Notes: generated from the letters alone by a model not told the origin. Counted from the stretch's first letter, positions 10,026 through 19,448 are shown. The stretch: DNA of 64,000 nucleotides from an uncultured Collinsella sp. (GCA_902490405.1 CABUDS010000005.1:1-64000); one strand, 5' to 3'. Made by a program: numbers and translations.

Positions 10026-12857
10026 CTACTCCCCCAGCAGGGCCTTCTCGGGCGTGATCGGCAGCGAGCGCACCTGGTGGCCGGTGGCGTGTGCCACGGC
10101 CGAGGCCACGGCGGCGAGCGGCGTGTTAATGACGACCTCGCCGATCGACTTGGCGCCAAACGGGCCCGTCGGCTCGTAGCTCGGCTCAAAGGCCACGCGA
10201 ATACTGCCGATGTCCAGGCGCGTGGGCAGCTTGTAGCTCATAAAGTTGCCGGTGCGCAGGCGGCCGCGGTCGTCGTGCTCGACGATCTCGTAGAGCGCGT
10301 GGCCGATGCCCTGGGCAATGCCGCCCTCGGCCTGGACGCGCGCGAGTGCCTCGTTGATCACGGTGCCGCAGTCCACAGCCGCCGCGTAGTCCACCACAGT
10401 CACCTTACCGGTGGCCTTGTCGACCTCGACCTCGGCAATGCCGGCCATAAACGGCGGAGGCGAAACGGGCAGGCAGGCAGAAGCATGCGAGGTGAGCGCG
10501 TCGCCGCCCGCGATGTTCTTGACGCACAGGTTGGCAAAGTCGCGCAGCGTGAGGTAGCGGTTCTGCTCGCGCGCGGCACGCTCGTCGGACAGGCGCACGT
10601 ACTGGCCGTCGAAGACCACGTCGACGGCGTCCACATCCCACATCTGGGCGGCCTTGGCACAAATCTTCTCACGCAGCTCGGTCGCGGCGTTCTTGGCGGC
10701 AAGGCCCGTCACGTACGTGCCCGAGCTCGCGTACGAGCCAGCGTCGAACGGCGACACGTCGGTGTCCACGCCGCGTACCACGATGAGCGAGCTCTCCACG
10801 CCCAGCTCCTCGGCGGCAATCTGCGCCAGGATCGTGTCGACGCCCATGCCGTTATCGGTAGCGCCGGTGCCGATGGTAATGAAGCCGTCCTCTTCCAGGC
10901 GCATATCGATGCCGGCGATGTCGACATTGGAAATGCCCGAGCCCTGCATGGTGAGCGCACAGCCCAGAGCACGCACGCGGTCGCCCAGGTCGACGGCCAG
11001 CGGCTTGTCGCGCCAACCGATCATGTCCATCGCGCGCAGCAGGCAGCGGTCGAGTGCGCAGGCGTTGAGCTTTTCGTTGTAGTACTGCGGCATGATCTCG
11101 CCCTCGCGCACGATGTTCTTAAGGCGCAGGTCGGCGGGGTCCATGTGCAGCATGTCGGCGAGCTCGTTAACGGCGCTCTCCACGGCAAACTGGCCCTGGG
11201 TGGCACCGTAGCCGCGATACGCGCCGCCGCGGTTGGTATTGGTGTAGACAGCGTCCCAGCTAAAGCGGCTCGCCTTCACATGGTTGTAAATCGGCAGGCT
11301 CTTGTGGCCCGAAAGGCCGATCGTCGTGGTGGCGTGCTCGCCGTACGCTCCGGCGTTGGACAGCGTGTGCAGGTCGATGGCCGTGATGGTGCCGTCGTTC
11401 ATGGCGCCCAACTTGACGGTCATCTGCATCTGGTGGCGCGAGTTGCCCGCGGTGATGGTCTCCTCGCGGGTGTAGCAGCAGTAGCTCGGACGGCCAGTCT
11501 GCTGGGTGACGAACGCCACGAAGATCTCGCAGCAGCCCGTCTGCTTGGAGCCAAAGCCGCCGCCGATGCGCGGCTTAATGACCTGCACCTGCGACTGCGG
11601 AATGTCGAGCGACTGCGCGACCATGCGGCGCACGTGGAAGGGCACCTGCGTCGAGGTGGTCACGGAGATGCGCCCAAACGCGTCGGTCGTCGCGAAGGCG
11701 CGGAAGGTCTCCATGGGCGCGGTCTGCGTGGCCTGGCTGGTGTAGGTGCGCTCAAAGACGATGTCGCTCTGGGCGAAGGCCTCGTCCAGGTCGCCAAAAT
11801 CGCTGGTACCGCTGCACACCAGGTTGCGTGGGACATCGCCGCCCTGCGGGAACATAAAGGTCACGTCGCCCTCGGGGTGGACCACGATATCGTTATCGAG
11901 TGCCTGGGTAAAGTCGAGCAGGGGCTCGAGCACCTCATAGTCGACCTTGATGAGCTTGAGCGCCTTGTCGGCAGCCTCCTCGGTCTCGGCAGCGACGATC
12001 GCCACCTCCTCGTTTTGGTAGCGCACAAGGTTCTCGAGAATCAGGCGGTCGTAGGGACTCGGCTGCGGATAGCTCTGACCGGCGATAGTAAAGCGGCGCT
12101 TGGGCACGTCCTCGTAAGTGTAGACGCCCACAACGCCGGGCACCTTCAGGGCGCGCGACGTATCGATGGAGCGGATCTTGGCGCGGGCATAGGGGCTGCG
12201 CTTGAGTTTGACGATCAGGGCGCCGGCGGGCACCATATCGCCCGTGTAGACGGGACGGCCCTCGAGCAGCGCCTTCGAGTCCTTCTTGGGCTGCTTATGG
12301 GTGATCTGCTTGTACGAGACACCGTCGCAGCTGGTGTCGTTGACCGGCAGCTCGGGCATCTCAAAGCCCACATGCACGCCGGACTCGTTAAGAAAGCGGA
12401 CGATGGCGCGCAGCTGGCTCTCATAGCCGCTGCAACGGCAGAGGTTGCCGGCGAGCTGGCGTGAGAGTTCCTCGCGCGTGGCGACGAGGCTCGGGTCCTC
12501 CTTGGCGGCGCGTGCAAGCGCCAGCACGTTCATGATGAGGCCGGGGGCGCAAAAACCGCACTGCTCGGCGCCTTCGGCAGCCATCGCACGGGCAAGCGCC
12601 TCGGACTCGGCTTTGAGGCCCTCGAGCGTGGTGATGGAGCGGCCCTCGATGCGCGCGGCGGGAACCGAGCAGCTCAGCACCGGGTCGCCGTCGAGCCACA
12701 CCGTGCACAGGCCGCAGTTGGTGGTCTCGCAGGCGCAGCGCACCGACGAGCAGCCCTGCTCGCGCAACAGTGCAAAGAGCATGGTGTCGGGGGCAATCTG
12801 AACCTTGACCTTACGGCCGTTGAGCGTAAAGGAAAGATCGATGAGTTTGGCAGCCAT
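10026..12857 (-). CDS. Molybdenum hydroxylase, fused 2Fe-2S and molybdopterin subunit (XdhD/YgfN-like, probably selenium-dependent)
   Basis: A 943-residue xanthine-dehydrogenase-family protein with two parts joined. The N-terminal plant-type 2Fe-2S domain carries CACETTNCGLC; the second 2Fe-2S domain carries CGFCAPG and CRCSGY near residues 100-150. The molybdopterin-binding part (about 175-943) has IGGGFGSK, RGGAYRGYGATQ, GATDNGMG and GAKSIGEV, where the Glu is the catalytic base. The fused architecture matches E. coli XdhD (YgfN), a family linked by genome co-occurrence to selenium-dependent Mo hydroxylases. The start overlaps the FAD gene stop (TAATG), so the two are translationally coupled. 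Nearby selA/B/C/D, yedF and mod genes support the selenium and molybdenum needs. The substrate (a purine or other N-heterocycle) is not deducible. Confidence 0.85.
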   Translation of the reverse strand: MAAKLIDLSFTLNGRKVKVQIAPDTMLFALLREQGCSSVRCACETTNCGLCTVWLDGDPVLSCSVPAARIEGRSITTLEGLKAESEALARAMAAEGAEQCGFCAPGLIMNVLALARAAKEDPSLVATREELSRQLAGNLCRCSGYESQLRAIVRFLNESGVHVGFEMPELPVNDTSCDGVSYKQITHKQPKKDSKALLEGRPVYTGDMVPAGALIVKLKRSPYARAKIRSIDTSRALKVPGVVGVYTYEDVPKRRFTIAGQSYPQPSPYDRLILENLVRYQNEEVAIVAAETEEAADKALKLIKVDYEVLEPLLDFTQALDNDIVVHPEGDVTFMFPQGGDVPRNLVCSGTSDFGDLDEAFAQSDIVFERTYTSQATQTAPMETFRAFATTDAFGRISVTTSTQVPFHVRRMVAQSLDIPQSQVQVIKPRIGGGFGSKQTGCCEIFVAFVTQQTGRPSYCCYTREETITAGNSRHQMQMTVKLGAMNDGTITAIDLHTLSNAGAYGEHATTTIGLSGHKSLPIYNHVKASRFSWDAVYTNTNRGGAYRGYGATQGQFAVESAVNELADMLHMDPADLRLKNIVREGEIMPQYYNEKLNACALDRCLLRAMDMIGWRDKPLAVDLGDRVRALGCALTMQGSGISNVDIAGIDMRLEEDGFITIGTGATDNGMGVDTILAQIAAEELGVESSLIVVRGVDTDVSPFDAGSYASSGTYVTGLAAKNAATELREKICAKAAQMWDVDAVDVVFDGQYVRLSDERAAREQNRYLTLRDFANLCVKNIAGGDALTSHASACLPVSPPPFMAGIAEVEVDKATGKVTVVDYAAAVDCGTVINEALARVQAEGGIAQGIGHALYEIVEHDDRGRLRTGNFMSYKLPTRLDIGSIRVAFEPSYEPTGPFGAKSIGEVVINTPLAAVASAVAHATGHQVRSLPITPEKALLGE

Positions 12858-13771
12858 TAGCGCACCTCGCTAGAATCGACGCCGGGCACGCGGCGGCAGG
12901 AATACTCGTCCGTGGCGAACTTGGGGATCTGCACGGTCTCGAGCTCGCGGGCAAGCGCGGCCGAAAGCTCGATGCCGGCGGCACGGCGCACAGCCTGGAT
13001 GGCGAGCGGGGCAGAGATGCGGCGGCGGTAGTCGGCCGAGCCCCACAGGTTGGTGCCGTAGCTCAGCGAGCGCACGGATGCGGCCAGGGCGCGAAGCTCG
13101 TCCTCGGAAGGATGCTCGTTCACCAGGCCGCACGCCTCGCCCTGCAGCAGAGTCGCGTGCAGCGGGCGGGCGCCCACGGTGACGTGCCAGGTGTTGTCCC
13201 ACCAGGCGGCGGTGACGTTCAGCGAGGGGAAGTCGGTCGCGGCCTTGCGCACGGCCTCGTAGCTCGCGCGGTAATCATGCTTGACGACCACGACGTGCTC
13301 GATCACGTCGCGCACATAGCCCATATCCACGAACTCCGCGAGCGGCACGCGACCGGCGCCCGTCAGCTCAACATAGGAATCGAGCGCGAAAAAGGCGGAG
13401 AGAACGTCCGAGAAGCCAAAGCGGCCGTAGATGCTGCCGCCCACCGTGGCGGTGTTGCGCAGCTGCACGCCCACGATGTCGTGGACGGCGAACTCAAAGA
13501 CATTATTGACAAGCGCGTTGAGCCCGGCATGACGCTCGAGCTGGCGCAGGGTGCACATGGCACCGATGCGAAACTCGGTCTCGGTCTCCTCGATCTGATC
13601 GAGTCCGCAGGCCGAAAGGTCAATCGCCGTCGCCACGCGACGTGAACCAAGGCGCATCCAGATGCCGCCGCCCACAATCTTGTTGTTGCGGTTTTTCTGC
13701 AAGAGCTCATAGGCTTCGGCCGCGTTTCCAACACGGACGTAGGTACCGAACTTGAGCACGTTCTCCCCCAT
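12857..13771 (-). CDS. FAD-binding subunit of the molybdenum hydroxylase (YgfM/XdhB-like)
   Basis: A 304-residue member of the CO dehydrogenase/xanthine dehydrogenase FAD family. It should carry electrons from the 2Fe-2S clusters of the partner subunit to an external acceptor. FAD-contact motifs are present as VGGGIWMRLG near residue 34 and the TVGGSIYG segment near 108; the C-terminal CO_deh_flav_C-like domain follows. It overlaps the large subunit by one base and is the first gene of the pair. The ATG at 13771 has only a weak ribosome-binding site; GTG at 13756 behind GGGGGAG is an alternative that shortens the protein by five residues. Confidence 0.85.
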   Translation of the reverse strand: MGENVLKFGTYVRVGNAAEAYELLQKNRNNKIVGGGIWMRLGSRRVATAIDLSACGLDQIEETETEFRIGAMCTLRQLERHAGLNALVNNVFEFAVHDIVGVQLRNTATVGGSIYGRFGFSDVLSAFFALDSYVELTGAGRVPLAEFVDMGYVRDVIEHVVVVKHDYRASYEAVRKAATDFPSLNVTAAWWDNTWHVTVGARPLHATLLQGEACGLVNEHPSEDELRALAASVRSLSYGTNLWGSADYRRRISAPLAIQAVRRAAGIELSAALARELETVQIPKFATDEYSCRRVPGVDSSEVR

Positions 13772-13837
13772 CTCTTTACTTGTCCAGTACCTCTAAGTGT
13801 ACCAAACGAGGGCGCACGACCCTCACCACCATAGAAA

Positions 13838-13868
13838 AAGGCTCCCGGCCGATATGGTCGGGAGCCTT
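13838..13868 (-). terminator. Intrinsic terminator after glutamate dehydrogenase
   Basis: Ten-base stem AAGGCTCCCG/CGGGAGCCTT, followed by TTTTTC on the minus strand. It separates gdhA from the downstream Mo hydroxylase genes. Confidence 0.8.
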
Positions 13869-13910
13869 AGCGCATCAGCGGGTGCTGTACGGAGCTATGT
13901 CAAGCTGAAT

Positions 13911-15266
13911 TTAGCAGACGCCCTGAGCGAGCATGGCGTCGGCGACCTTCAGGAAGCCGGCGATGTTGGCGCCCATGACAAAGTTGCCCTCCTGGCCATA
14001 CTCCTTGGCGGTGTCGTCCACGTTGTGGAACATGCCGCGCATGAGCTGCTCGAGCTTGCCGTCGACCTCCTCGAAGGTCCAGGACAGGTGCTCGGCGTTC
14101 TGGCTCATCTCGAGGCCGGACACGAGCACGCCGCCGGCGTTGGCAGCCTTACCGGGCATAAAGGCGACGCCGTTCTCCTGGAAGTAGGTCGTGGCCTCGA
14201 TGGTCGTGGGCATGTTCGCGCCCTCGCCGACCACCTTGCAGCCATTGGCGACGAGCGCCTGGGCGTCCTCGAGCAGCAGCGTGTTCTCGCGAGCGCAGGG
14301 CAGCGCGATGTCGCAGGGCAGCTCCCACACGCCGCGGCCGTCGCCCTCGTGCCACACGGCACCGGGCTTCTCGTCAACGTACATGGCGAGCGTGACGCCC
14401 TTGTCGTGGCCGGAGCGCTTCTGGTTGTAGACGTGCTCGAGCACGGAGTAGTCGATGCCGTCGGGATCCTCGACCCAGCCGTGGGTATCGGAGCAGGCCA
14501 GCACCTTGCCGCCGAGCTGGGCGACCTTCTGGACCGCGTAGATGGCGACGTTACCGGAGCCGTGAACGACGACGTTCTTGCCCTCGAAGGACTCACCGCG
14601 GCTCTTGAGGTACTCGTCCACAAAGTAGACCAGACCGTAGCCGGTGGCCTCGGTACGGGCGAGCGAGCCGCCAAAGGAGAGGCCCTTGCCGGTAAGGACG
14701 CCGGTCCACTCGTTGGTCAGGCGCTTGTACTGACCGAACATGTAGGCAACCTCGCGGCCGCCAACGCCCAGGTCGCCGGCGGGAACGTCGGTGTTGGGGC
14801 CAATATGGCGATAGAGCTCGGTCATGAAGGACTGGCAGAAGTGCATTATCTCGTTGTTGGACTTGCCCTTGGGGTCAAAGTCGGAGCCGCCCTTGCCGCC
14901 GCCCATGGGAAGGGTGGTCAGGCTGTTCTTGAGGATCTGCTCCAAGCCCAGGAACTTGAGCATGCCAAGGGTGACCGTCGGGTTAAAGCGCAGGCCGCCC
15001 TTGTAGGGTCCAATGGCAGAGTTGAACTCGACGCGGTAGCCGCGGTTGACCTGAACCTTGCCCCGGTCATCGACCCAGGGGACACGGAACATAACGATGC
15101 GCTCGGGCTCGACGAGGCGCTCAAGCAGGGCGGCCTCCTCGTACTCGGGATGGGCGTCGAGCGCCGGCTGGATGGTGCCGAGGATCTCGGTCGCGGCCTG
15201 GATGAACTCAGGCTGCTCGGGATAGCGGGCCTTGAGCTCGTCGAGAACTTTCTGCGTGTAGCTCAT
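13911..15266 (-). CDS. gdhA: Glutamate dehydrogenase (hexameric, NADP-type by length)
   Basis: Converts 2-oxoglutarate and ammonium to glutamate (or the reverse) in the cytoplasm. The substrate-binding and catalytic segment PMGGGKGGSDFDPKGKS contains the active-site lysine, and DLGVGGREVAYMFGQYK is also characteristic. The Rossmann motif VHGSGNVA begins the dinucleotide domain. 451 residues, the size of the small hexameric class. The ATG at 15266 is preceded by GGAGGA; an upstream in-frame extension to 15314 lacks similarity and is ignored. Monocistronic by its terminator and the large upstream gap. Confidence 0.95.
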   Translation of the reverse strand: MSYTQKVLDELKARYPEQPEFIQAATEILGTIQPALDAHPEYEEAALLERLVEPERIVMFRVPWVDDRGKVQVNRGYRVEFNSAIGPYKGGLRFNPTVTLGMLKFLGLEQILKNSLTTLPMGGGKGGSDFDPKGKSNNEIMHFCQSFMTELYRHIGPNTDVPAGDLGVGGREVAYMFGQYKRLTNEWTGVLTGKGLSFGGSLARTEATGYGLVYFVDEYLKSRGESFEGKNVVVHGSGNVAIYAVQKVAQLGGKVLACSDTHGWVEDPDGIDYSVLEHVYNQKRSGHDKGVTLAMYVDEKPGAVWHEGDGRGVWELPCDIALPCARENTLLLEDAQALVANGCKVVGEGANMPTTIEATTYFQENGVAFMPGKAANAGGVLVSGLEMSQNAEHLSWTFEEVDGKLEQLMRGMFHNVDDTAKEYGQEGNFVMGANIAGFLKVADAMLAQGVC

Positions 15267-15480
15267 GCTTCCTCCAATTGATGGAAAAGAAAGGTGTCGT
15301 TCGCGGCGCCCCATGCGCCGCGAGCTTTATCGAGTATGGATAATATCGCACTGTTGCGGCAAAGTTACGAATAAGACCGCGGGCGGATGTTTCATTTTGA
15401 TTACGATGCAGGTAGAAGCGTTTTTGAACAGCTGACGTACAAATTGCGTGTTTCGAAGCTGTTTCGTCCACGTGGTCCAT

Positions 15481-15515
15481 ACCACCACAAAGAGGACAGG
15501 CACCTTTGTGGCGGT
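15481..15515. repeat. REP-like hairpin with GGACAGGCACCTTT core (family F)
   Basis: Arms ACCACCACAAAG and CTTTGTGGCGGT around AGGACAGGCAC. The same wording (ACCACCGCAAAGGGGACAGGCACCTTTGTGG) recurs at 62161-62195. It lies 13 bases past the 3' end of selC, so it may also act in selC termination, although no T-run follows. Confidence 0.7.
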
Positions 15516-15528
15516 TGGCAGGATGCGT

Positions 15529-15625
15529 TGGCGGGAACGTATGTGAATCGAACACATCCAAGACGTTTTGCACGCCTCACAACGGTTTTGAGGACCGCGG
15601 GGCCCACCGGAGCCCATCCGTTCCC
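15529..15625 (-). tRNA. selC: tRNA-Sec (anticodon UCA)
   Basis: A 97-base selenocysteine tRNA with encoded CCA. It has an extended acceptor stem beginning GGGAACG, a D arm GGGCTCC..GGGCCC, anticodon stem GCGGT/ACCGT with loop CCTCAAA (anticodon TCA), a long variable arm and T loop TTCGATT. It is placed directly upstream of selB on the same strand, as expected. One oddity: base 33 reads C rather than the near-universal U. Confidence 0.93.
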
Positions 15626-15660
15626 AAACGTGGCGGTATTTTACCAAACGCGCAGTGTCG

Positions 15661-15822
15661 CGCCACGAAAACGGCCCATCTACTACGTTTAACCAGCAAG
15701 GGTAAACCATACCCACTTTTTCGTAACATCGGCAAGTCATCTACCTGCGGTTTTGTTTTTGCGGTTTTTGAAATGGTCGAGGGTAGTCACTTAAACGTAG
15801 TAGATAGGCCGGTTTTGTGGCG
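15661..15822. repeat. 162-bp palindromic element, family C copy 2
   Basis: Same length and layout as the copy at 1259-1420: ends CGCCACGAAAACGGCC / TCTACTACGTTTA and TAAACGTAGTAGATAGGCC / GTGGCG; interior ACCATACCC, TACCTGCGGTTTTG, ATGGTCGAGGGT. It occupies the gap between selC and the 3' end of selB. Confidence 0.8.
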
Positions 15823-15839
15823 AGCGGCGATTCGGAGCC

Positions 15840-17810
15840 CTAGCGCAGGGATCTGAGACCGCCGGCCTCCTTGTTGAGCGTCGTAAAACGCACCGCATCC
15901 AGGTGCTCCAAGATGCTAATGGCTCGTTTGCGCGACACGCCTAAGGCCTCGCGCAGCACACTCGTCGTGGCAACGCCGCCAGCAGCCTCGATAGCCGCGG
16001 CGACGACCTCACGTGCATGGGCCTCGGCGGCGGCAGACAAGGCAACGTCGCGTTCGATCTTAACGATCGCGCGGTTGAGCGAAAGCTCGCGCAGGGCACG
16101 CGTCATGGTGTCGCGATCGAGCTGCAGACGCTCACCCACCTCGGGCAGCGTCGCCGCACCGAGACCCGCCTCGTCGAGGGCGGCCACGATGCGCTGGCTC
16201 GCCTCGCGCACCACACGTATCGCCGCAGCGGCAGAGTGCGGGTCGAACACCTCGGCACCGTCGACGGTGCACACGCCGCGCGCACAGCCCTCGAGAACGA
16301 GCGCGGACGCGACGTCTTCGCCCGCTGTCGGCCAGGCGGCATGCGCGACCTCGCCCGGCGTGAAACCCGTCTGCTTGGGCGCGGCCCCGTGCATGGCGGC
16401 CAGCGTGACGGAGAGCGTGGCGAGGGCGGCATCGAGCACAGCGGGGGCGGCATAGAGCTCCTCGGTCGAGCGCTCGGCACGAAGCGCCACGGCGTCACCC
16501 GAGGAAACCGCCCCGTGCAGGAGCGCAGCCGCCTCGGCACCCGAAAGATCGAGAGCACGGGCTGCGGCCGCGGCAGACACGGGCAGGCGCTGCAGCCCCA
16601 ACCATGCGGCAACGGCGGCGGCGCGGTCGTCGGCATCCAGGGCCCCGAGCAGCGCGCACTCGCCCGCGGAGAGGACGCGCGAGCGGCGACACCGCGAAAG
16701 AAGAACACGACCGCCGCCGATAAGCACCACCGGCGAGAACGCGAGCACAATGAGGCCGTCGCCCGATCGCACGGGAAGGCGCTCCTCCAGACGGACCTGC
16801 ACGATGCGGGTCTCGCCAGCCTCAATAGGACCCTCACCCTCCATCAGCATGATTCGGCCGAGGACCTCCGCCGTGCCCGCCATCACATGCACGCGCGTAC
16901 CGGACTCGAAGGGCGCGGGCTTGGTGCCCTCGCGCCCCAGATACGTGAAGCGGGCGATGAGCCTGAGCGTCGAGCCCTCGGCACCAGACCCGCAGAGGAC
17001 CTCGCCACGCGGAAGGTCGCCCGCACCGTCGCCCACGATGTTGAGCGCCGCGCGCTGTCCGGGCAACGCCCGAGGAGTATCACCATGCACCTGAATCGCG
17101 CGCACGCGGCAGCGCACGTCCGCGGGACATGAGACGAGCTCGTCGCCCACCGCTACGGGGGCATCGTGAAGCGTGCCCGTGACGACCGTCCCGGATCCCT
17201 TGATGGTGAAGCAGCGGTCGATGGGCAGGCGCGGGGCCAGACCGGGGCGCACCGGGCGGGATGCGGCATCGGCCAGGAAAGAGTCGATGGCGGCATCGAG
17301 GGCAAGGCGAACGTCCTCGATGCCCACGCCCGTGCGCGAGGAAACAGGCACCACGGGCGCATCGGCAAAGACGGTATCGCTGAGGAAGTCCATCACGTCG
17401 AGCTCGGCGAGCTCCGCCGTCTCGTCATCGGCCAGATCGCGCATCGTGAGCGCCACCACGAGGTGCCTCACGCCCAACAGCTCCAACACGTACACGTGCT
17501 CTCGCGTCTGCGGCATCACGCCCTCAACGGCCGAAACCGCCAGCAACGCAACGTCCACGCCGGTGGCGCCCTGCACCATGGCGCGCAGATAGTGCGCATG
17601 CCCGGGTACGTCGACCAAGCCGACAAGCTTGCCGCTGGGAAGCTCGAGCTCGCCAAAGCCGAGCTCAGTGGTCATGCCTCGGCGCCGTTCGACCTCCAGA
17701 CGGTCGGGATTTTTGCCGGTCAGCGCCTCGATAAGGGCCGACTTTCCGTGGTCGACGTGTCCTGCCGTTCCGACGATAACGGGACATTCGACAAGCTCGC
17801 GCGCGGTCAT
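15840..17810 (-). CDS. selB: Selenocysteine-specific elongation factor SelB
   Basis: GTPase that delivers Sec-tRNA to UGA codons marked by a SECIS hairpin. G1 is GTAGHVDHGKS, the switch region RRRGMTTELGF, and G3 DVPGHAHY. Three beta-barrel domains follow and then C-terminal winged helices (about 390-656) that bind mRNA SECIS. The guanine-specificity motif that is usually TKxD reads TMRD here. 656 residues from the ATG at 17810, which overlaps the selA stop (ATGA), so selA-selB are translationally coupled. The alternative upstream start at 17855 lies inside selA. Confidence 0.94.
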   Translation of the reverse strand: MTARELVECPVIVGTAGHVDHGKSALIEALTGKNPDRLEVERRRGMTTELGFGELELPSGKLVGLVDVPGHAHYLRAMVQGATGVDVALLAVSAVEGVMPQTREHVYVLELLGVRHLVVALTMRDLADDETAELAELDVMDFLSDTVFADAPVVPVSSRTGVGIEDVRLALDAAIDSFLADAASRPVRPGLAPRLPIDRCFTIKGSGTVVTGTLHDAPVAVGDELVSCPADVRCRVRAIQVHGDTPRALPGQRAALNIVGDGAGDLPRGEVLCGSGAEGSTLRLIARFTYLGREGTKPAPFESGTRVHVMAGTAEVLGRIMLMEGEGPIEAGETRIVQVRLEERLPVRSGDGLIVLAFSPVVLIGGGRVLLSRCRRSRVLSAGECALLGALDADDRAAAVAAWLGLQRLPVSAAAAARALDLSGAEAAALLHGAVSSGDAVALRAERSTEELYAAPAVLDAALATLSVTLAAMHGAAPKQTGFTPGEVAHAAWPTAGEDVASALVLEGCARGVCTVDGAEVFDPHSAAAAIRVVREASQRIVAALDEAGLGAATLPEVGERLQLDRDTMTRALRELSLNRAIVKIERDVALSAAAEAHAREVVAAAIEAAGGVATTSVLREALGVSRKRAISILEHLDAVRFTTLNKEAGGLRSLR

Positions 17811-19264
17811 CGACGCAAACCTGCCCGCACGGCATCCGCCAACGCAGACGCACACAGGTCAAGGTCGGTGTCGCGCAAAAGCGTGCGAACGTCAAAAAGC
17901 ACCTGGTCGTGCCGCACGCGCGTCACAACCGGCGTATCGGGCTCCTGTACCATAGCGCGCTTTAGGCCATCGGCGGATAGACGCCCATCGACGGGACAGA
18001 CGGCAACGCAAAAAGTTGGGAGCTCGACGGTCGGCAGCGAACCGCCGCCCGGAGCAGACACGCCCTCGACAACCTGCAGCTCCACCGCCTCCTCACACTG
18101 AGACTCGCGAAGCTTGCGCAGCATGCGGTCATGCAGGCGCTTGGCCTGACGCTCGAGCGGAGCCGGCGCGCCGGAAAGCATGTTGAGCACCGGGATCTCC
18201 CGACGCGCTGTATCGGATCCGGTCACATACAGGCGCAAAGTGGCCTCGAGCGCCGCGAGCGTGAGCTTGCCGGGGCGAAGCGCGCGCATAAGCGGATGCG
18301 AGGCACAGGCGGCGATTACCTGGGCGCTACCGAGAATAATGCCCGCTTGCGAGGCGCCGAGCAGCTTGTCGCCCGAGCACGAGACGACGTCAACGCCGGC
18401 GCAAAGCGAGGCGGGCGTGGGCTTCTCCCCAGCATCGACGAGCACCTCATCTGTAAGCAAAGCGCCCGAGCCCTGGTCCTCGTACAGTAACAGCCCGTGC
18501 TCATGCGCCAGCGCAGAAAGCTCCGCCGCGGAAACCTCCTCGTGGAAACCCTCGATACGGTAGTTAGAAGGATGAACTTTAAAGATCATCGCCGTATTGG
18601 GCGTAATGGCGCTTCGGTAATCATCCAGATGCGTGCGGTTGGTGGAGCCCACCTCGACAAGCTTGGCACCCGAAGCCGCCATGATATCGGGAATGCGGAA
18701 GCTGCCGCCCACCTCGACAAGCTCGCCACGGCTCACGATGACCTCTTTGCCGCTTGCATGCGCGGCAAGCACCAGCAGCACCGCCGCGGCGTTGTTGTTG
18801 ACAACCAGGGCGTCCTGCGCCCCCGTGAGCGTGCGCAGCAGACGCGCGGCATGCTCTTTGCGGCCCCCACGGGCACAGGTCGCGACGTCATACTCAAGCG
18901 TGCTGTAGCCGCGGGCGACATCGGCCACCGCCTGCACCGCTGCGGGAGCAAGCGGAGCACGGCCCAGATTGGTGTGAATCACAACGCCCGACGCGTTGAC
19001 GGCAGGGCGCAGGGTCGGCAGCGACAGTCGGTGGCACCGCTGCTCGATGGCCAAGGCGAGCTCGCGCTTATTCCTAGCGGGGACGCCAGAGCGAATCGCC
19101 TCGCGCTCGGCATCGAGCTCGGCATCAATCGCCTCGCGCACAATCATGTCGCCCGCATCGCCGGCAGCCTTCATGACCGGCCACTCGGCCAGCAGCTCGT
19201 GAACGGCGGGAATGGAGCGCAGGCGGTCGCGCACCTCGGCAGGCATGGATTCGCAGTCGCTCAT
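17807..19264 (-). CDS. selA: L-seryl-tRNA(Sec) selenium transferase
   Basis: PLP enzyme that converts seryl-tRNA(Sec) to selenocysteyl-tRNA(Sec) with selenophosphate, acting as a homodecamer. The PLP lysine lies in SGDKLLGASQAG, the substrate loop in GSTNRTHLDDY, and the N-terminal tRNA-binding helical domain covers about residues 1-75. 485 residues from the ATG at 19264 (MSDCESMPAEV), preceded by AAAGG. A longer reading to 19375 would cross the E-family hairpin and is rejected. It is the first gene of selA-selB, with selC downstream. Confidence 0.95.
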   Translation of the reverse strand: MSDCESMPAEVRDRLRSIPAVHELLAEWPVMKAAGDAGDMIVREAIDAELDAEREAIRSGVPARNKRELALAIEQRCHRLSLPTLRPAVNASGVVIHTNLGRAPLAPAAVQAVADVARGYSTLEYDVATCARGGRKEHAARLLRTLTGAQDALVVNNNAAAVLLVLAAHASGKEVIVSRGELVEVGGSFRIPDIMAASGAKLVEVGSTNRTHLDDYRSAITPNTAMIFKVHPSNYRIEGFHEEVSAAELSALAHEHGLLLYEDQGSGALLTDEVLVDAGEKPTPASLCAGVDVVSCSGDKLLGASQAGIILGSAQVIAACASHPLMRALRPGKLTLAALEATLRLYVTGSDTARREIPVLNMLSGAPAPLERQAKRLHDRMLRKLRESQCEEAVELQVVEGVSAPGGGSLPTVELPTFCVAVCPVDGRLSADGLKRAMVQEPDTPVVTRVRHDQVLFDVRTLLRDTDLDLCASALADAVRAGLRR

Positions 19265-19339
19265 GGAAAGCCTTTCGACATGTTCAATAAAAAGCGGGTC
19301 CCCTTTGTCGTCAGCAGCAAAATGCGGCAACGCACATGC

Positions 19340-19426
19340 AAAAAGGGACAGGTCCATTATGGCAGCTCGTGACAAGACGGCGCAGCGCCTCGCTCAAAAC
19401 CTGCCAAAATAAACCTGTCCCTTTTT
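19340..19426. repeat. Palindromic element with AAAAAGGGACAGGT ends, family E copy 2; probable terminator of the formate/nitrite channel gene
   Basis: Arms AAAAAGGGACAGGTCCATT and AATAAACCTGTCCCTTTTT (imperfect) with an extended inner stem TGGCAG/CTGCCA. On the minus strand it ends in a T-run about 20 bases after the channel gene stop. Related to 6091-6171. Confidence 0.75.
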
Positions 19427-19448
19427 GGTCGGTTATGGGTTGGGTCCT

